Source: a bacterium | GTDB lineage: Bacteria > Desulfobacterota > Desulfocorpusculales > Desulfocorpusculum | Direction: 5' to 3' | Assembly (NCBI GenBank): GCA_037481695.1 | Contig: JBBFLE010000001.1 | Coordinates: 502,989 to 566,988 of the forward strand | Length of the DNA stretch: 64,000 bases | Shown here: positions 18,632-27,403 of the stretch, piece by piece | Layout of the letters: the number at the start of each line of letters is the position of its first letter | Numbering within the stretch: the first letter of the stretch is position 1 | Notes under the pieces: generated by a model | What the model was told of the DNA's origin: nothing | Seen by the model: the letters and a program-made list of their open reading frames with translations, nothing else | The model's database searches: none | Program-made: the position numbers and the translations under genes

Positions 18632-19942
18632 ATGGCAAGGGTGTATCTTTCTTTCCTTGGGACCAACGATTACCTACCTTGTACTTACGTCTTCCCGGAC
18701 GGAACTGACAAACCGCAGGGGGTTCGCTTTGTCCAGGAGGCAACGGTGAGCTACACCTGCAAGGATTGGGGTCCGGAAGACCAAGTGGTGATCTTCACGA
18801 CAGAGACTGCGGCAAACAGAAACTGGTGGGATAATGGTCACAAGGACAGAGACGGCAAGACTCTGGAACGTAAAGGGCTAAAAAGGTGTCTTTCCGAACT
18901 CGAAATTGGAGCTAGGGTCACGCAGGTTCCGATCCCTGAAGGAAGGAGTAAAGAGGAACTCTGGAAGATCTTCGATATATTCCTGGACCTGATCCCTGAG
19001 GGCGCTTATGTGGTCTTTGACGTAACTCATGCACTGCGATCCATTCCCATGCTAGCGATTACGGCACTCTACTATGCGAAAGTCATCAAGGGTGCGACGC
19101 TTGGAGGTGTCTATTACGGTGCCTTTGAAGTGTTGGGAACTCTTGAGGAGTCGAAACGAATTCCCTTGGATAAGAGGCGGGTGCCTGTCTTTGACCTCGG
19201 GATGTTTGCTCAGCTTCTCGACTGGTCACTGGCACTGGATCGGTTCTTAAGCTCTGGAGATGCAGCGCACGCCTGCCATCTAGCACGAAATTGGCCTGCT
19301 TCACCGTCACAAACACAAGAACCGCTGAGGAGGCTGGCTGACAGCCTTGAAAGGTTCAGTGGAGTGATGTCCACGTGTCGCGGCCGCCAAATCACAGAGG
19401 CGTCATGCCAACTAAGACAAAATCTCCAAGACTTGGCCACATCTCATATGCCTCCCCCTTTCCGTCCATTACTTGAAAGGCTTCAGAACAGGCTCTCAAG
19501 ATTCGGCCCTGACTCCATTGCCAATGGGGTAGAAGCCGCCAGGTGGTGTTTGGAACACAACCTCATACAGCAAGGTGTGACCATTCTTAACGAGGTCTTG
19601 GTGGAACATCTGTGTAGGATATCTGGTGGTAACCCGGATTGTCTCGATCACCGAACCCTTGTCTCAAAAGCTGTGCACATCCATCGGAACGACACGCCTG
19701 AAGACCAATGGAAGGGCGTGGCGGCAGGAAACAAGCCTTTGACAAAGCGATATCTTAAGCAATTGAATACCAAACCCAACTTTGCAGAAGTTTTCCTGAG
19801 CCTGGGTGAGGCAAGGAACGATATGAACCACGCCGGATTTAGGGAAAGTGCGCGGATGCCAGAGGACTTCTCAAATGCCCTAAAGGAGTCCATTTCGAAA
19901 GTCGAGGCCCTCATTGGCCGAAAGGATCCTCCTCAAACCTGA
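18632..19942 (+). CDS. CARF-HEPN ribonuclease, TM1812 / Csx2 (TIGR02221) type
   Basis: The 436-residue second accessory nuclease. The CARF motif is DVTHALRS (D130-T132-H133), the DxTH signature of the Csx1/Csx2 group. The C-terminal HEPN domain holds R395-x4-H400 (RNDMNH), the catalytic RNase motif. A helical linker of about 180 residues lies between. It differs in both CARF and HEPN from the nuclease at 15934, so the locus runs two effector arms. ATG 18632 is preceded by GGGAGGTGAG; a GTG overlapping the csx20 stop is possible. It is the last gene of this strand before a convergent terminator. Confidence 0.92.
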   Translation: MARVYLSFLGTNDYLPCTYVFPDGTDKPQGVRFVQEATVSYTCKDWGPEDQVVIFTTETAANRNWWDNGHKDRDGKTLERKGLKRCLSELEIGARVTQVPIPEGRSKEELWKIFDIFLDLIPEGAYVVFDVTHALRSIPMLAITALYYAKVIKGATLGGVYYGAFEVLGTLEESKRIPLDKRRVPVFDLGMFAQLLDWSLALDRFLSSGDAAHACHLARNWPASPSQTQEPLRRLADSLERFSGVMSTCRGRQITEASCQLRQNLQDLATSHMPPPFRPLLERLQNRLSRFGPDSIANGVEAARWCLEHNLIQQGVTILNEVLVEHLCRISGGNPDCLDHRTLVSKAVHIHRNDTPEDQWKGVAAGNKPLTKRYLKQLNTKPNFAEVFLSLGEARNDMNHAGFRESARMPEDFSNALKESISKVEALIGRKDPPQT

Positions 19943-20124
19943 ACCACGTCTAGGACTTTGACGTGACTGACTCATCTTGAAATGGCAGATGTGACACAAC
20001 TTGGACCTACGAATCCAGTTTAAATGCAGCTTGACCTACTGCGAGAATCTCATTGGCTAAACGTGCAGGCCTTCTGCGCATCGTGCCGGCAGGGGGTAAA
20101 GACGCCCTTACTGTTGATCAACCC

Positions 20125-20152
20125 TGAATGAGAGGCTGAAGTCTCTCATTCA
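20125..20152. terminator. Bidirectional hairpin between csx2-like and cas6 genes
   Basis: TGAATGAGAG and CTCTCATTCA form a perfect 10-bp stem between the two convergent genes. Its right arm overlaps the stop codon of the minus-strand cas6 gene. Confidence 0.6.
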
Positions 20153-21058
20153 CATGTGCTGGCCTTCTGCTGAGATGATCTCATAGCGCCCCAGCCCCAG
20201 TGCCGTCCCCTTCCCTACCCCCAGATCCCTTCCCAGTGCCAAAAGCTCCCCAAAGGGCTGCAAATCACCCTCAAGAAGCATTTCTCCCAGCAAGCCGCTT
20301 AGAGCGACCGTAGTATTCTGTCTTCTGGAGCAGTGATGCCGCTCAACCCATCTAAGTCCCAAAGAATCAGACGCTACCTTTGAAGCCATTTCCAAGAGTC
20401 CTTGGAAGGAAAGGGGTTCTCCTTTTCCATAATATTTGTCCAGTAATTTGGCCCTTCGGCAAAGGGCTTCCACGAGCCCCCTGAAGCTCAGTTTCGTCTG
20501 AGGCCTGCCCAGGCTGAAGATTCTCCCCGGCCTTATCCACCTCAGCTTTGTAACCCCTTTCAATACCAGTGGCTCTGGACGTCTAGGCAAGACCGCTCTC
20601 TCCAATGCATCCTGCTCTCCATCATAAAATGCCTTCCATTCCTTCCCGGTCCATTCCTCTCCTAATATTATCTTGAAAGGATGAGCTTTGTTCTTACCCA
20701 TCAGATTCAAGGCAAAAAGCCAGTAAGGCAATCTGTCCACCCAGGGATCGAGAAGTGTTAGCTCTAGCTCGAACTTCCCTGATCCATTACTTTGCTGCGG
20801 GAGCAAAAGCGAGAAAGGCAAAGGAATCTGAGTGCCTCCCCAATCTCCCTGGACGCCTCTCAAATCTGGTTTAAACAAGCCCGTATAAATACACTTCTGT
20901 AACAAGAAGCATTCGCCGCATTCCTGCCTTGGAAGGATGCAGGCAACCTTTTTCAGGGCCATTTCCAGATCATCCCTCCAATGAAGGGGTGATCTGATGC
21001 GTCTTTCCTCTTCCAACCACTGTGCCCTGAACCTGAGCCTTGCATAAAGTAACATCAC
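20150..21058 (-). CDS. cas6: Cas6-like pre-crRNA endoribonuclease, copy B
   Basis: The 302-residue RAMP protein matches the Cas6 C-terminal family (PF10040 type). It has an N-terminal LLYARLRFRAQW strand, a four-Cys segment (ILPRQECGECFLLQKCIY) near residue 40-58, and the C-terminal Gly-rich loop LGVGKGTALGLGRYEI. Cas6 cuts within CRISPR repeats to give crRNAs with an 8-nt tag, here predicted to be ATTGCGAC. It overlaps the upstream Cas6-like gene by 4 bp (ATGA), so both come from one message. Which copy is catalytic cannot be decided from sequence. Confidence 0.82.
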   Translation of the reverse strand: MMLLYARLRFRAQWLEEERRIRSPLHWRDDLEMALKKVACILPRQECGECFLLQKCIYTGLFKPDLRGVQGDWGGTQIPLPFSLLLPQQSNGSGKFELELTLLDPWVDRLPYWLFALNLMGKNKAHPFKIILGEEWTGKEWKAFYDGEQDALERAVLPRRPEPLVLKGVTKLRWIRPGRIFSLGRPQTKLSFRGLVEALCRRAKLLDKYYGKGEPLSFQGLLEMASKVASDSLGLRWVERHHCSRRQNTTVALSGLLGEMLLEGDLQPFGELLALGRDLGVGKGTALGLGRYEIISAEGQHM

Positions 21059-21990
21059 CCTTCGTCCAGCAACAGCTTTCCACAGCCTACAACCGTGTTC
21101 TTTCCCACATGAATGAACCTTCCCAGTCTAAGCAATGCCCCAGCCTCCTGGTTGTAATCCTTGACCTCCAGTTTGCCGACCCATCCACCAATGTTGATCC
21201 TCTGCCCTTGAGTCTTAGAGGGTCTTTCCAGAACAACCCATCGCACCTCACCGGCCCCTGTTTGAAGCCAGGGCTTCTTCTTCCAGCAGGACTCACTTCT
21301 GCCCTCTTCAGAGCTACCGTAAAAATAATGGAGACCTGCTATCCTCCTCTCAAGGGCATCTATTATGAGCCTGCCATCCGGGCGGCCTTTGATCCTTCCT
21401 TCCTCCTTGAATTTGCAAGGAGTGGCCAGACGGATGCTCCTTATTGGTTTGCCCCCACCGACTAGATCAGCGGCATCCCAGCTCCTGAGGCCATTTATTC
21501 CCTTCTCCGCCCAAGCCCTAGGATCCGAAGCCTCTGACGGCGGCTCGGGAAATTCCAGCTCAAACCTGGATCTTTTAGTTCCCAGGACTCCTCTGTGGCC
21601 GCCTTGGACTATTGCAGCCATGACAAATGGGAGCCATTTCACCCCTGAGCCAAAAACGTTCAAAGAAAACTCCATCCGATCTCCCCTGGAGAAGCATGTC
21701 CTCGGGTCAATCGCTGGTTCTGTAACAAAAGGTGTAGGAGCGCTCTTACCCTTTGACAAATGGGGTTTGAAGAAGTTGGCGTAAGGGCATTGCGAAACAA
21801 GGCTGCAGCTGAAACACGCTTCTTCCCCCTTAGGGCACCACCGCCTCAACATGCTGGTCCCAAGAAGTCCCCTGATGGTGGAGCCCTTGTAGGAAGGCAG
21901 CAAGGCATCATCTAGGAGTCTAATTTTGAATTCAAGTTTACTGATTCTTAGACCCGTGTGTGGGAAATCCATTTCTTTTTCCAAAGACAT
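21055..21990 (-). CDS. cas6: Cas6-like pre-crRNA endoribonuclease, copy A
   Basis: The 311-residue RAMP protein has the same layout as copy B: LRISKLEFKIRLLDDALLPSYKGSTIRGLLG at the N-terminus, a four-Cys segment (CPKGEEACFSCSLVSQCPYANFFKP), and the Gly-rich loop LGRFIHVGKNTVVGCGKLLL. The two copies are clearly paralogous but far apart. I chose ATG 21990, which has GAAGGAG upstream; earlier ATGs at 22005 and 22035 are less well placed. It is divergent from the TPR gene, with a 183-bp shared promoter region. Confidence 0.83.
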   Translation of the reverse strand: MSLEKEMDFPHTGLRISKLEFKIRLLDDALLPSYKGSTIRGLLGTSMLRRWCPKGEEACFSCSLVSQCPYANFFKPHLSKGKSAPTPFVTEPAIDPRTCFSRGDRMEFSLNVFGSGVKWLPFVMAAIVQGGHRGVLGTKRSRFELEFPEPPSEASDPRAWAEKGINGLRSWDAADLVGGGKPIRSIRLATPCKFKEEGRIKGRPDGRLIIDALERRIAGLHYFYGSSEEGRSESCWKKKPWLQTGAGEVRWVVLERPSKTQGQRINIGGWVGKLEVKDYNQEAGALLRLGRFIHVGKNTVVGCGKLLLDEG

Positions 21991-22173
21991 AGTTGCTCCT
22001 TCCATTTTCACGCTTTCTTTGTTGCCCCTATTCATGGAAAACGGATTTGCTCCTTTGTGTTCCGAGTTTTTTCCACCGGAAAATTCTCTGCTTTCTTCGT
22101 TTCATTTTTTTGTCAGGGCCAAACCGTCCAGGCTTGGTACTACAGAAAGAGAAACAGAAAGGAGTCCCAACCC

Positions 22174-23499
22174 ATGGCCGAGCCAGCAAGACCTCACCTT
22201 AAGCTGGTCACCCCCGAGGACACCTCCCCTCCTCCTGTCACCCCTGGGGAGATCCTCCACCACATGCAGCTCATGAAGGCCAGGTGTGCCTGGGAGGAAA
22301 TCATCAGGACCTTTCACCCTCTGAATGAAAAATTCCCCGACCTCCTCCAATGTTCTGAAAGATCTCTCATCATGCAAGACATAGCCTTTGCACTTTCCCA
22401 GAGCAAAAGGTTCTCCGAGGCAATCCAAGTTCTTCTTGAGTGCCACGAACTGGACCCCCAGAGTTATCATGTGGCCTCTGCTCTGGGTTTCAATTTTTAT
22501 GATGCACTCATGTGTGAAAAGGCAAGGGAAATCCGGCTGGGAGAGGAAAAGACCCGCTATGTTGAGGAAGCTGAGCGGTGGCTCGGGGTGGCAGAAACGC
22601 TCTATCCAAAAAACGTTGTAGATTTTTACCGTCATGGGATGCTCTATCACCACATCCTGGAACGGAAGGACCACAAGGCTTGCCCTCTTTTCGAGAAGGC
22701 CATCGCCAATTGGGAATCCCTCTCCAGGGAGGAGCAGGAGCGTCGCCACAAGGACCAGAAGAACTATATCAAAGCCCTGTACCACCTTGCCAAGGCTCGA
22801 ATGCGCTTAGGTCGCTATGCTGAAGCCGAACAGGCTGTACGCCAGTGTATAGATAATGACCAGAAGACTCAATACGAGGAGCCTGTGTACAAGTTCTATC
22901 TCTTGGGAAGGATACTTCTGGAGGCGGGCAAAGAGGAAGAGGCCTTGGGACATCTCAAAACAGCAGCCCACACGCCAACAAAAAGGCCCAAAGATTACGT
23001 TTTCTACACTTTGGCTGTTTGCCTTGTGAGGCTGGAAAGGTGGGAGGAGGCTTTGGAGTGCCTGGGTAATATCCCACCTCGTTTTCTTAAGCCGCACATG
23101 AAAAGGCTGGCGGGTTGGATTCACTATAGGCTTGGCCACGCGGAAAAGGCCGCTTCTTGTTTGGAACAGGCCTTAAGTGAAGACAGAAAAGGTTGCCACC
23201 TCACCCTGGTGGTAATGGGAAGAATCTTCGAAGATCTGGAAAATTGGGCACAAGCCATCAATTGCTTTCGCAGGGCTAACGAGTTCAAGCGAAAGGAGTT
23301 TTTAACAGACCATGAAGAAGCTCTCTTAGGTGAGGGCCGTTGTTTGCTTAAGACAGGAGACACGGAGAAAGCCTCCGAGGTTCTTCGGAGGGTCATTCTC
23401 TTGAATGAGAGGAACCAAGAGGCTCGAGCATTGCTTAAGGAGATAACAGGTGAAAATGAGCCTCCTTGGGGCAAAGCCAGTGGAGAAATACCGTTTTAA
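22174..23499 (+). CDS. TPR-repeat protein of the CRISPR adaptation module
   Basis: The 441-residue soluble protein is built of tetratricopeptide-like helical repeats from about residue 45 to 420, for example ALYHLAKARMRLGRYAEAEQAV, YTLAVCLVRLERWEEALECL and GWIHYRLGHAEKAASCLEQAL. It has no signal peptide. It stands 70 bp upstream of the primase-polymerase gene, which itself starts with TPRs, so it may be a scaffold or partner of that enzyme. The start ATG has AAAGGAG upstream, and the far longer open frame upstream of it is phenylalanine-rich and not credible. Confidence 0.8.
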   Translation: MAEPARPHLKLVTPEDTSPPPVTPGEILHHMQLMKARCAWEEIIRTFHPLNEKFPDLLQCSERSLIMQDIAFALSQSKRFSEAIQVLLECHELDPQSYHVASALGFNFYDALMCEKAREIRLGEEKTRYVEEAERWLGVAETLYPKNVVDFYRHGMLYHHILERKDHKACPLFEKAIANWESLSREEQERRHKDQKNYIKALYHLAKARMRLGRYAEAEQAVRQCIDNDQKTQYEEPVYKFYLLGRILLEAGKEEEALGHLKTAAHTPTKRPKDYVFYTLAVCLVRLERWEEALECLGNIPPRFLKPHMKRLAGWIHYRLGHAEKAASCLEQALSEDRKGCHLTLVVMGRIFEDLENWAQAINCFRRANEFKRKEFLTDHEEALLGEGRCLLKTGDTEKASEVLRRVILLNERNQEARALLKEITGENEPPWGKASGEIPF

Positions 23500-23569
23500 T
23501 GCCGCTTGGAGTTCTTCATTGCTTCAGATCTAAGGTGGCAAGCAAAGAACACAATGGGGGAGAGACTTA

Positions 23570-25150
23570 ATGAATATAACAGAGATCTCCTCTTCTCGAC
23601 CGATAGTCTTTCTCTTGAAAAAAGCTGAACATGCTTTTTTTCAAGGTGATCACCAGAGGGCTGCCTTTCTTCTGGACAATGTGAGAGCTAAAAGAGAAGC
23701 CTCTCCACAGCAGTGGATGGCGTGTGGGCGTTTGAACGAGATGTTGGGAAGACCTGAAGAAGCCTTGAGTGACTATGCCCAGGCTTTGAAACTCGTGCCG
23801 GGTAACACTGAAATAATATTGAGGCGGGCCAGGATCCTTTTGGAGTTGGGAAGGGTCGGGGAAGCCAAACGGGAGGTAAAAGCTACGCTGGCTAGAGGCG
23901 TCACAGTGGATCAGGTGAAACTCTTCCTGGGGGATCTGCTCAAGAGACCTTGCCCTCCCAATGACCTTTCCCCTGTGGAAATTGACCGGGCCTTCTATCA
24001 GAGCAAAGGGCGAAAAAAGACCATAGACAGATTCCTAAAGTTGTTCAGAGGAAGGCCTGGGGCTTATGCCAGGCAGTGGTTCGATCCCAGGAGCGGTAAA
24101 TCAGGATATTTCCCTGTCTTGGAACCCCTTACACCAGAGGTTGTGGAGGCGCACCTTCAGGGCAAAATCACTGTTGGGGTCTATCTGTTGGACCAAGCGG
24201 CCAGAGTTTGCTTTGCGGCACTGGACTTGGACCTAGGAAGAGACACAATAGCCGAGATAATGAAGGATCCTGGTGGGCAAAAAAGCATGGCTTCGGCCAT
24301 GAGAGATTTGATGGCAAAGATCTTAAAGGCCTCGGCCGAGCTTGGGCTTCCGGTGGCATTCGAAAGAAGCGGTTACAAGGGAGTGCACGCCTGGTATTTC
24401 TTCGAGACTCCTGTGCCGGCCTGGGCTGCAAAAACCCTCATGATGCGGCTCGGGGAAGCGGTTTCCCCACCACCGCACGGAATACAATTGGAGGTTTTTC
24501 CAAAACAGGTGACATTGTCGGGAAAAGGTTATGGAAACTTGATTAAGCTACCTTTGGGTGTTCACAGGGTCACTGGGAAGAAAAGTATTTTCTTGGACGA
24601 GAAAGGATATCCGGTGGAGGACTCTCTGAACTACCTTATGGAGATAAAAACCATACCGGCCGAACTCGTGGTCTCTTTGGCAAGCAAATTGGGCGCCGGG
24701 GAGAAAGGCACTGTTGTGCTTTTGCCAGGTACCGGCATCCCCAGGCAGGTTGAAGTGAAGGCCAGCAGAGCTCCCCAGAGCAGTGTGAGCAACAGCAGCA
24801 AGGAGGCCTACGCCAGAATATTGGAAGGCTGTGCCATGATCCGATACTTGGTTAGAAAGGCTCGCGAGTTCAAACATCTCAGTTTTGACGAGCGCAAAGT
24901 GGTCTTGGGAGTGTTAGGACACCTTCCAGGAGGTCAGAAACTTGTACACCACGTAATATCCCGTTGCGCTGATTACGACCCACAGATCACCGGACATTTC
25001 ATATCTCGAATGTCCAGGTCTCCCCTCGGATGCAGGAACATAAGAAGGAGGCTTTTTTATTTACAACACACCAGATGTAGCTGCCAGTTCAATCTTCGTG
25101 GCAAGGGTTACCCTACCCCTTTGCTTCTTGTGCAACAGGAGGGGCAATGA
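23570..25150 (+). CDS. CRISPR-associated primase-polymerase (CAPP), TPR-AEP-Cys
   Basis: The 526-residue protein has N-terminal TPR helices (about 10-130), then an archaeo-eukaryotic primase domain with the metal motif ALDLDLG (D219, D221), the SxxxxxH-type motif S267-GYKGV-H273 and the third motif LEVFPKQ followed by GNLIKLPLGVHR. The C-terminal part has four cysteines (C421, C488, C503, C505), an arrangement suggestive of the Fe-S domain of primase large subunits. CAPPs are known to be encoded with cas1-cas2 in some type III systems and can prime and extend DNA and RNA, supporting spacer acquisition. Here it directly precedes cas1 and cas2. Confidence 0.88.
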   Translation: MNITEISSSRPIVFLLKKAEHAFFQGDHQRAAFLLDNVRAKREASPQQWMACGRLNEMLGRPEEALSDYAQALKLVPGNTEIILRRARILLELGRVGEAKREVKATLARGVTVDQVKLFLGDLLKRPCPPNDLSPVEIDRAFYQSKGRKKTIDRFLKLFRGRPGAYARQWFDPRSGKSGYFPVLEPLTPEVVEAHLQGKITVGVYLLDQAARVCFAALDLDLGRDTIAEIMKDPGGQKSMASAMRDLMAKILKASAELGLPVAFERSGYKGVHAWYFFETPVPAWAAKTLMMRLGEAVSPPPHGIQLEVFPKQVTLSGKGYGNLIKLPLGVHRVTGKKSIFLDEKGYPVEDSLNYLMEIKTIPAELVVSLASKLGAGEKGTVVLLPGTGIPRQVEVKASRAPQSSVSNSSKEAYARILEGCAMIRYLVRKAREFKHLSFDERKVVLGVLGHLPGGQKLVHHVISRCADYDPQITGHFISRMSRSPLGCRNIRRRLFYLQHTRCSCQFNLRGKGYPTPLLLVQQEGQ

Positions 25151-25190
25151 TCCCTGATACAATGTGATCGTCATAGGTAAAGGAGATAAG

Positions 25191-26237
25191 ATGCACACGG
25201 CTTATATTGTCGAGCAGGGCTGCCATCTGCACAAAGACGGGAACAGACTGGTGGTGCGAAGAGGAAAGGAAATCCTGCGGGAGCTCCTACTGGAAGGTCT
25301 TCAGCAACTGGTGCTCATGGGGAACATAATACTCTCCCCGCCTGTCATGGATGTGCTCATCAAGAACCGGGTTGACACGGTTTTCCTAACGCAAAAGGGA
25401 CGGTTCAGGGGACGTCTCATGACTTCCTACACCAAAAACGTCACACTGAGGCAGGCTCAATATACTAAATTACAGGACGCAGAGTTCGTTCGGCGGGTTG
25501 CCTCAACCATAGTAGCCGGAAAGTTGCAAAACATGTATCTCCTGCTTCTCAGGTACAATCGGAGGTTAAGGGATGAGGGCATAGGCTCTGCTGCCGCATC
25601 CATCCGAGCTTTGAGGGAGAGGCTAGAAGAGGCTAATAGCTTGGAGGTTATACGCGGTATAGAGGGTGCAGCCTCCAGAAACTACTTTGGTGTGTTTGGC
25701 CGTCTTCTCACAGCTGAGGGTATGGAGTTCAGGGGCCGTAATCGAAGACCGCCCTTGGATCCGGTAAATGCCCTTCTTTCATTTGGTTACACAATGCTGG
25801 CCAACCTGCTGGAGAACCAGATCAATGTCGTGGGACTGGATCCATATCTTGGCGCTCTTCATGAGACAGAGTACGGCCGTCCCTCCCTGGTGTGCGATCT
25901 AATGGAAGAGTACCGTCCTGTTTTCACTGACACTCTGGTTATAACCTTGGTGAATCGGAAAGTAATCGGGAGGCAGGACTTCGTATACAGAGATGTGCCA
26001 GACACTTCCTACCAGACCGAGGAAGAACTTAAAGAAAAACGCCCGGTAGAGATGAAACCCGAGGTGATGAAGGGCTTCATAGAGATCTTTGAACGAAAGC
26101 TGGAGACTCGGATCCAAGATCCTGAAACTGGCAACCAGGTAACTTATAGGTATCTGGTGGAGCTGCAAGTACGGAGGTTCGCGAGGCTCATTTTGGGAGA
26201 GGTTGAGGGCTACGTCCCTTTTGAATGGAGCAGATGA
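25191..26237 (+). CDS. cas1: CRISPR integrase Cas1
   Basis: The 348-residue integrase has all three metal-binding residues: E158 (GIEGAASRNYFG), H224 (YLGALHETEYGRPS) and E239 with D236 (VCDLMEEYRP). The N-terminal beta domain and C-terminal helical domain are complete, and there is no fused reverse transcriptase. ATG 25191 has AAAGGAGATAAG immediately upstream. It overlaps cas2 by 4 bp. Confidence 0.96.
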   Translation: MHTAYIVEQGCHLHKDGNRLVVRRGKEILRELLLEGLQQLVLMGNIILSPPVMDVLIKNRVDTVFLTQKGRFRGRLMTSYTKNVTLRQAQYTKLQDAEFVRRVASTIVAGKLQNMYLLLLRYNRRLRDEGIGSAAASIRALRERLEEANSLEVIRGIEGAASRNYFGVFGRLLTAEGMEFRGRNRRPPLDPVNALLSFGYTMLANLLENQINVVGLDPYLGALHETEYGRPSLVCDLMEEYRPVFTDTLVITLVNRKVIGRQDFVYRDVPDTSYQTEEELKEKRPVEMKPEVMKGFIEIFERKLETRIQDPETGNQVTYRYLVELQVRRFARLILGEVEGYVPFEWSR

Positions 26238-26515
26238 TGTTTTGTGTTATATGTTTTGACATAGCAGATGACAAAGTCCGCTACAGGGTGGTCAAGGAGC
26301 TTAAGGCCGTTGCGCACAGGGTACAGAAGTCGGTCTTTGAGTGCCCGGATCTTCAGGAAAAAAGGTTTCTGAAGTTAAAGGCTCGTTTGGAGAAGCTCAT
26401 AGATCTTTCCTACGATACCGTAAGATATTACTTTCTATGCCAGGGATGTGTAGCAAGGACCGAGATTTCCGGAACAGGGGTACTGACCGAAGATGAATCC
26501 TTTATTGTAGTTTGA
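26234..26515 (+). CDS. cas2: CRISPR adaptation protein Cas2
   Basis: The 93-residue ferredoxin-like protein has the family hallmarks CFDIADDKVRYRVVKEL and RVQKSVFECPDL. It bridges Cas1 dimers in the spacer-integration complex. The ATG at 26234 overlaps the cas1 stop as ATGA; ATG 26225 is an alternative that would add three residues. It is followed by the leader and array. Confidence 0.94.
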   Translation: MMFCVICFDIADDKVRYRVVKELKAVAHRVQKSVFECPDLQEKRFLKLKARLEKLIDLSYDTVRYYFLCQGCVARTEISGTGVLTEDESFIVV

Positions 26516-26854
26516 CGCACGAGGGTTGTCCGAGCTCAAGTTCTGGATTGGGAGTTCCAGATTACTTGACAGATAAATAGGTAGCATCTAGAGTGACTAT
26601 CGAGGTAGCCATGGGTGCATTAGTAAACCTGTGGTGGATTTTTCAACATTGAATTATCTAGTTGATTTAATTGAGTTTTACCTAAAAGGGCTCCGAGAGG
26701 TTTACTAATGACAAAAAACTGTGTATTTTTAGTAAGTTATCCTATGTGTCCTACAAATTTGTATGATAAGTTTGACCTTGTCTGGGGCAAAATTGGGAGG
26801 TTTACTAATCGCCGCCTCCAAACCCGCACCAGCACTGAGCTCGTACGGGGTGCT
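26516..26854 (+). promoter_or_regulatory. CRISPR leader
   Basis: This 339-bp stretch between cas2 and the first repeat has no gene and is AT-rich in its middle part. It carries a 12-bp motif AGGTTTACTAAT at 26698-26709 and 26798-26809, and the inverse ATTAGTAAACCT at 26619-26630. The two direct copies are exactly 100 bp apart. The position next to cas1-cas2 and the first repeat identifies it as the leader. Confidence 0.75.
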
Positions 26855-27403
26855 GTCCGAAGATAGCCCCGATCACAAAGGGGATTGCGACCAGATCCCT
26901 CACGCAGATTCACTTTCCAATCCATCCTGTCCGAAGATAGCCCCGATCACAAAGGGGATTGCGACTTAGCTAGCCCACTAGTCTCTAGTGGGCTAGCTTT
27001 GTGTCCGAAGATAGCCCCGATCACAAAGGGGATTGCGACCTGCCACAGAATCCACAGGGATTTTGAGTTACTGGAGTCCGAAGATAGCCCCGATCACAAA
27101 GGGGATTGCGACATGGGAGCCCTAGATCGGAGGAGGGACCATTCTCTTGAGTCCGAAGATAGCCCCGATCACAAAGGGGATTGCGACAAGGGGTGCTCAT
27201 AAAAAGACAACCCCCGCCCCAGTCCGAAGATAGCCCCGATCACAAAGGGGATTGCGACCCCTTGCCTGTTTTCTTTCCTCCACCCAAGATCTCGTCCGAA
27301 GATAGCCCCGATCACAAAGGGGATTGCGACAAGGATCTGATCTTCAAAATTATCAGGCAAGTCTGCGTCCGAAGATAGCCCCGATCACAAAGGGGATTGC
27401 GAC
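26855..27403 (+). CRISPR. Type III-A CRISPR array, 8 repeats, 7 spacers
   Basis: Eight identical 37-bp repeats begin GTCCGAAGATAGCCCC and end GGGGATTGCGAC, at 26855, 26929, 27003, 27076, 27151, 27222, 27294 and 27367. Spacers are 37, 37, 36, 38, 34, 35 and 36 bp. The repeat can form a short GCCCC/GGGG stem, and its last 8 nt ATTGCGAC resemble known type III 5' tags. Spacer 2 (26966-27002) is a near-perfect hairpin. The array is transcribed from the leader on the left and runs into a satellite with truncated repeats on the right. Confidence 0.97.

Noticed and set aside
21958-22173. N-terminal extension of the TPR protein
   Set aside because: The 72 extra residues are Phe-rich and cover the divergent promoter; AAAGGAG marks ATG 22174.
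26737-26925. Minus-strand frame in leader and first repeats
   Set aside because: It covers the leader and CRISPR repeats and has no coding support.
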